Source: a virus
IMG/VR virus record: IMGVR_UViG_3300025853_000641
Location: 1 to 24,144 of that record
DNA: 24,144 bases
Reading direction: 5' to 3' (one strand)
Position 1 is the stretch's first letter; each line of letters opens with the position of its first letter. The notes under the pieces were generated by a model that ran no database searches, was not told the origin of the DNA, and worked only from the letters and a program-made list of their open reading frames with translations. This document shows, in pieces, positions 20,618 through 24,144 of this stretch. Position numbers and translations under genes: made by a program.

Positions 20618-22776
20618 TATTTTCCCCTTACTTGTTTCGCTAAATCTTTGTCAGCGCCACCCCATGTTCCAGAGGATTTAGTTACAAATGAATTTACTCT
20701 AGCAAATGCCCATTGTTGCTGTGAAGCACCTGGTCGGTGTCCACCTCTCCAAGCGGCCATGCCTCTATCGTAAACTTTCTTTAATATTGAATATGGCATT
20801 CCAGATTTTTCAGCTTTCTTTTTTAAACCTGCAATCTGTTCGAATTTCATCTTTGCCAAATCGTGTTGTGTTTCTTCTTTTTTTGGTTTTAAACCTTGTT
20901 TCTTCATTCTTTCAAGGTCTGATAAAGTAGGTGCATTTTCTTCAGCCTTAACTGTTGCGCCATAAAAGTTTTTAAGGTCTGTAGCATACTTGTTAAGGTC
21001 ATCACCTTTACCATCAACTTTCATTACTAAACCTTTTGCATGAATAGTAAAACCATGTTTTGCTAAATCAGTAGAGGCTTTTGCCATCTTATCCATAGTT
21101 TTAAAAGTAACAGTCATTTTTTTAAACTCTTTGATTGTTTCTTCTTTTTTCATACCCATTAGTTTATCAGCAATCTCATGTCCTTTTTTGATTGTTTTTT
21201 TCTCTAATGGTGGTTCGTCATTGTATTTCTTTTTAGCAGTTGCCATACCAATTGCATATGCTTTGTCTTTGGCCATTTCATCTAAACTTTCATTAACTCT
21301 TTTTAATACTTTCAGTACATCTGGATGTTGAGATAAACCCTTTGCAATTTTTTCGATAGCTTTAACAGCACCTGAATAGTTACCTGCTTTATATCTTTTA
21401 TCATTTGCAACACCATATGCCATTTTAATTTGTTGAGATGTAAATGATTTTTCTGTTATAGTTTCTTCTTTTTGCATTTTATCTCTGATATGTTTGTAAG
21501 CAATACCAACTTGTAAAAGTGGTTCGCCTGTTTCAGGATTTACCAACTTTTCAGTTTCTTTTTTCATAGTCTTTGCTTTTTCAGTTTCAGCCTTTGTTTT
21601 TAACATGGCAATTTCATCATCTTTTTTTTCTAATTCTGCTTTTAATTTTTCTTTATCGTCTTCTTTAGTTTCTTTTTTAGGTTCATCTTTTACTGACGGT
21701 TGCTTTTCTGCTTCGTCATCTTCAGGTTTAATTTCTTCACCTAAAATAGACTTAACCACTTTAACAGATAGTTTTAATTCTTTTGCAATATCAGCTGCTG
21801 TTGCACCTGCTTTTCTCATTGCGTCAATCTCTGACATTCTGCCTTCGTTAATATATTCTTCAGCTTTTAAACCATTACCTTGAGCAGCTAACTGCATATC
21901 TAAAATCTTTCTCATGTTACCAGATAGTTCTATACCACCTGAAACTTCTTTTACTTTTAGACTATGTTGTTTTGCAAGAGAAATCATATTTAATTTTTCT
22001 TTATCGTTTCTAAAACCTTTGATAGTACCTGTGCCTTCTTCTAACACTTCTACTTCTTCAGCTACTTTAATTTTTTTAATTTTATCTGCTGTGTAACCAT
22101 GTTTAGAAATTAATCTAGCCATAGCCATTTGTGAAATAAATGGTATATTACCGCCATATAATTTTTCTAAAGCATTTTTATTACTATCAAACTTTGTAAA
22201 CATAGCACCAAGTTTGTTTGCGTTAGTAACTGAAATTCTTGCACCTCTTAAAGGTTCATATTCTTTTTTTAACTTAGCAATCTGTTGGTCTGAAAATGCT
22301 TCAATCATATGTTCAGTAGCAAAGTCTGGATTATATGTCATGTAATCTACAACTGAATTGATATAGTCTTTTGCTTTTGTAATTTTAGATTGTACCCATG
22401 CTTCAAGTTGGTCGTCATCTGATTTGTCTTGTAACATTGATGATAATTTTAGAGCCTTATCAGCAACTGCTTCAAGTTCACCTCTTGCCATAGATATTTC
22501 GTGGTCATCTGCTTCAACTAATTTAGACAACTGATTAATGTTTGCGTGTTTGATGGCTAATTGAGTAGGAATATCCATCTTTTTAATCATATCTCTAATA
22601 GCTGGTGTGACATCTTTTGCTGTCTTCATAGCCCAAGTTTTTTTGATATTGTTAATCTGTGTATCAGTCATTTTAGATTTTAAGTAATCTGCTGATTCTG
22701 ACATCATTGTAATGTCGTCTTTTGGAGTTCTTACTTGTTCTAGTAAGTCACTCATAGTTTGTCTGTATCTACTCAT
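20617..22776 (-). CDS. Large mosaic virion protein with DUF5824-like C-terminus
   Basis: A 719-residue, highly charged protein built of separable modules: a helical region (about 88-150, DHEISMARGELEAVADKALKL then a Trp-containing coiled coil), a module EPLRGARISVTNANKLGAMF through MARLISKHGYTADKI (about 174-235), a helix-turn-helix-like segment (about 312-346), a Lys/Glu-rich disordered stretch (about 350-405), further repeats of acidic 'EET' linkers, and a C-terminal domain of about 70 residues (GMPYSILKKVYDRGMAAWRGG, WAFARVNSFVTKSSGTWGGAD) typical of DUF5824 in phages. There is no signal peptide and no clear ribosome site before the ATG. Probably a prohead core or internal virion protein; the enzyme potential of the last domain is unknown. 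Confidence 0.7.
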   Translation of the reverse strand: MSRYRQTMSDLLEQVRTPKDDITMMSESADYLKSKMTDTQINNIKKTWAMKTAKDVTPAIRDMIKKMDIPTQLAIKHANINQLSKLVEADDHEISMARGELEAVADKALKLSSMLQDKSDDDQLEAWVQSKITKAKDYINSVVDYMTYNPDFATEHMIEAFSDQQIAKLKKEYEPLRGARISVTNANKLGAMFTKFDSNKNALEKLYGGNIPFISQMAMARLISKHGYTADKIKKIKVAEEVEVLEEGTGTIKGFRNDKEKLNMISLAKQHSLKVKEVSGGIELSGNMRKILDMQLAAQGNGLKAEEYINEGRMSEIDAMRKAGATAADIAKELKLSVKVVKSILGEEIKPEDDEAEKQPSVKDEPKKETKEDDKEKLKAELEKKDDEIAMLKTKAETEKAKTMKKETEKLVNPETGEPLLQVGIAYKHIRDKMQKEETITEKSFTSQQIKMAYGVANDKRYKAGNYSGAVKAIEKIAKGLSQHPDVLKVLKRVNESLDEMAKDKAYAIGMATAKKKYNDEPPLEKKTIKKGHEIADKLMGMKKEETIKEFKKMTVTFKTMDKMAKASTDLAKHGFTIHAKGLVMKVDGKGDDLNKYATDLKNFYGATVKAEENAPTLSDLERMKKQGLKPKKEETQHDLAKMKFEQIAGLKKKAEKSGMPYSILKKVYDRGMAAWRGGHRPGASQQQWAFARVNSFVTKSSGTWGGADKDLAKQVRGK

Positions 22777-22777
22777 T

Positions 22778-23128
22778 TTAGTTGTCTACCTTTGCTCCGC
22801 TTCTCCATTGATAACACGACCAATATCTAGCTTTAGTTTTAGGACCTGGATTTTCACAGTTATGCCTTGCTCTAAAAGACTTTCTCCGTGCCGGGTCATC
22901 TCGTTTAATTTCCATGTTAGGGTCTCCGAAAGTCACTTTGACCACATTACCCTTTTCGTTTGTGACATAAACGGCAAACTTTTTAGGTCCGCCAGGAGTT
23001 CTCATAGGATTATTCAATGTTACTTTTTTACCTTGATATTCAGCCTCGTAAATACCCTCAGCCTCATGTTCGAAGATACACTCCTCACACAATTTATCAA
23101 TGTTTTCGTATTCTTTTAAAGTTTTCAT
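22778..23128 (-). CDS. Virion-type protein with basic Cys-containing C-terminal domain
   Basis: A 116-residue protein. The N-terminus MKTLKEYENIDKLCEECIF again starts like a capsid-targeting peptide and has a CEEC pair. From about residue 30 a compact domain follows (YQGKKVTLNNPMRTPGGPKKF, VTFGDPNMEIKRDD, RRKSFRARHNCENPGPKTKA, ARYWSCYQW) that I recall as a recurring module in marine phage head proteins, sometimes attached to proteases or core proteins. Four Cys in all. The ATG overlaps the TGA of the preceding gene (ATGA). Function unknown. Confidence 0.68.
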   Translation of the reverse strand: MKTLKEYENIDKLCEECIFEHEAEGIYEAEYQGKKVTLNNPMRTPGGPKKFAVYVTNEKGNVVKVTFGDPNMEIKRDDPARRKSFRARHNCENPGPKTKARYWSCYQWRSGAKVDN

Positions 23129-24144
23129 AGTTTATCTATCATTTTGGTCACAACTTCTTTAAGTTTATTTGACCATTCCTCTTTATATCTTTGCTTATAT
23201 TTATCTATTACTTCATCTGAAGCTGCCCATTCTTTAATATCTTTTTCATCTGGACTAGATTCTCTGTCAATAATACCTTTTTTCTTCTCTACTTCCACAC
23301 TCTGGCCAGGTGTTACTCTCTTTGTGTGGTCTGCATAGTCTTTACCTATTTCATATGATTCAGGTACATAACCATTTACTTTCATTGCGTCTTCCATACT
23401 CATACTTTCTGGTACACAATTTGGTACTTGTTTACCACCTTTGTTTTTCATACCAACTTGTTTGTAACCTGTCCAACAAGCGTCATGTAAATTCTTTTTA
23501 AACTCACCAAACATCTTCTTATATTTTTGTGTATGAATACTCGGTTTTGTCTTAGCATCCTTATCGCCTGGTGCTGGTTTGTTGTCGTTCTTTGTAGTAT
23601 CTTTACTTTTAAAATAGTCGGCTCTTTTCTTTTTAGTATCTTTACTTAAATTTTTATAATACTTTTTAGGTTGTGTGCCTTTTACTTTTTTAACATCTCT
23701 ATCTTGTGGTTGAGCGTCTAAATCTTCTTTAATTTCTGATACTGCTTCGAAGCCATAGTCAACATCTAAATCATGTTCTCTCACTTCTACCTCTCTGTCT
23801 GCTGGAATTGGAATACAATCCCAAATCCATGCTTTATGTAAATTGTTATTGTTATCTTCAAGTACAATATAATTTGTACCTTTTCTTACTACTTTACCTT
23901 TTACATCTTCTTTGATATAATCAACTTCATCATTTATATTAAATATCATTTCTCTTATGTAAAGGTCTCTAATTTGTTTTTGTTCAAATTCTTCAAGGCT
24001 GGCAATTGGTCTAACATTTTGTATATAATGATAGTTAGCGGCCAATCTCATGCCTCGTCTTACATCTTTCATTAGGGCGTCTGCGTTCACACCACTAGGT
24101 AAACCTTTTGAAAAACTTGATAGGTCACCTTTGGCAGCTGCAGC
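23125..24144 (-). CDS. Partial virion-type protein, N-terminus beyond window
   Basis: 339 codons visible without the true start: the frame is open to the right edge (AAAAKGDLSSFSKGLPSG precedes an in-frame GTG at 24090 that has no ribosome site), so the gene very probably begins outside. The visible protein has LAANYHYIQNVRPIASLEEF and a small beta domain (VKGKVVRKGTNYIVLEDNNN) resembling conserved marine T4-like virion proteins, a basic linker (about 150-200), the module HDACWTGYKQVGMKNKGGKQ with VPNCVPE, widespread in marine phage structural proteins, and a C-terminal helix. It is coupled by ATGA overlap to the next gene. Specific role unknown. Confidence 0.72.
   Translation of the reverse strand, partial: AAAAKGDLSSFSKGLPSGVNADALMKDVRRGMRLAANYHYIQNVRPIASLEEFEQKQIRDLYIREMIFNINDEVDYIKEDVKGKVVRKGTNYIVLEDNNNNLHKAWIWDCIPIPADREVEVREHDLDVDYGFEAVSEIKEDLDAQPQDRDVKKVKGTQPKKYYKNLSKDTKKKRADYFKSKDTTKNDNKPAPGDKDAKTKPSIHTQKYKKMFGEFKKNLHDACWTGYKQVGMKNKGGKQVPNCVPESMSMEDAMKVNGYVPESYEIGKDYADHTKRVTPGQSVEVEKKKGIIDRESSPDEKDIKEWAASDEVIDKYKQRYKEEWSNKLKEVVTKMIDKL

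Noticed and set aside
1-24144. The window could be a bacterial chromosome with a curli operon.
   Set aside because: gp61-type primase, spanin overlap, many marine-phage virion-type proteins, T4 late boxes and a single coding strand argue for a T4-like phage; the curli genes are embedded without any bacterial housekeeping gene.
1-24144. tRNA genes, CRISPR arrays, insertion sequences and attachment sites.
   Set aside because: No cloverleaf-like sequence, regular spaced direct repeats, transposase frame or terminal inverted repeats were seen by eye; not tested with software.

Overview
The window looks like part of the genome of a T4-like myovirus from a marine, AT-rich setting, of the kind that infects SAR11 or methylotroph-type hosts. 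The reasons are: every gene I support lies on the minus strand in tight, overlapping operons; the primase is clearly of the T4 gp61 type; class Ia ribonucleotide reductase genes sit beside it; there is a spanin pair and holin-like membrane proteins; there is a run of marine-phage virion-type proteins; and T4 late-promoter octamers (TATAAATA) occur between genes. Host assignment is inference.

Layout in the direction of transcription (high to low coordinates). (1) 24144-19688: four large or modular virion or head-core type proteins, the first cut by the window edge. (2) 19597-19103: a HAD-family 5'(3')-deoxyribonucleotidase with its own possible promoter. (3) 19027-15653: about nine small proteins, mostly virion-associated or unrecognised, several starting with a peptide like the capsid-targeting sequence of T4 internal proteins. 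(4) 15651-13857: a lysis block (DUF1353 protein, a 52-residue holin-like protein, inner and outer spanins, a one-helix coiled-coil membrane protein). (5) 13780-7163: the striking accessory block: CsgF, a second one-helix coiled-coil protein, CsgG, a curlin-repeat protein, a FecR-domain protein, a PA14-like/curlin-repeat fusion, and a CHASE2-domain class III adenylyl cyclase with its catalytic residues intact. (6) 7106-1: a small basic protein, a coiled-coil membrane protein, a consensus sigma70 promoter, then primase, NrdA, an unknown, NrdB, a zinc ribbon protein, a RuvC-like resolvase, a ParB-like protein and a cut gene.

How it may work together: blocks 1-4 are ordinary late virion and lysis functions and block 6 is DNA metabolism. 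Block 5 resembles a bacterial curli (type VIII secretion) system reduced to pore (CsgG), pore cap (CsgF) and two amyloid-repeat substrates, one carrying a PA14-like adhesive domain, joined to a FecR/CHASE2-cyclase pair that looks like an envelope-sensing and cyclic-nucleotide module. CsgE, CsgD and CsgC are not seen. Being wedged against the holin and spanin genes, it could build amyloid on the infected cell, act as an alternative egress pore, or alter host signalling; the sequence does not decide between these. I recall CsgG/CsgF having been noted in some marine T4-like phages, so the fusion, the FecR linkage and the cyclase are the more likely novelties.
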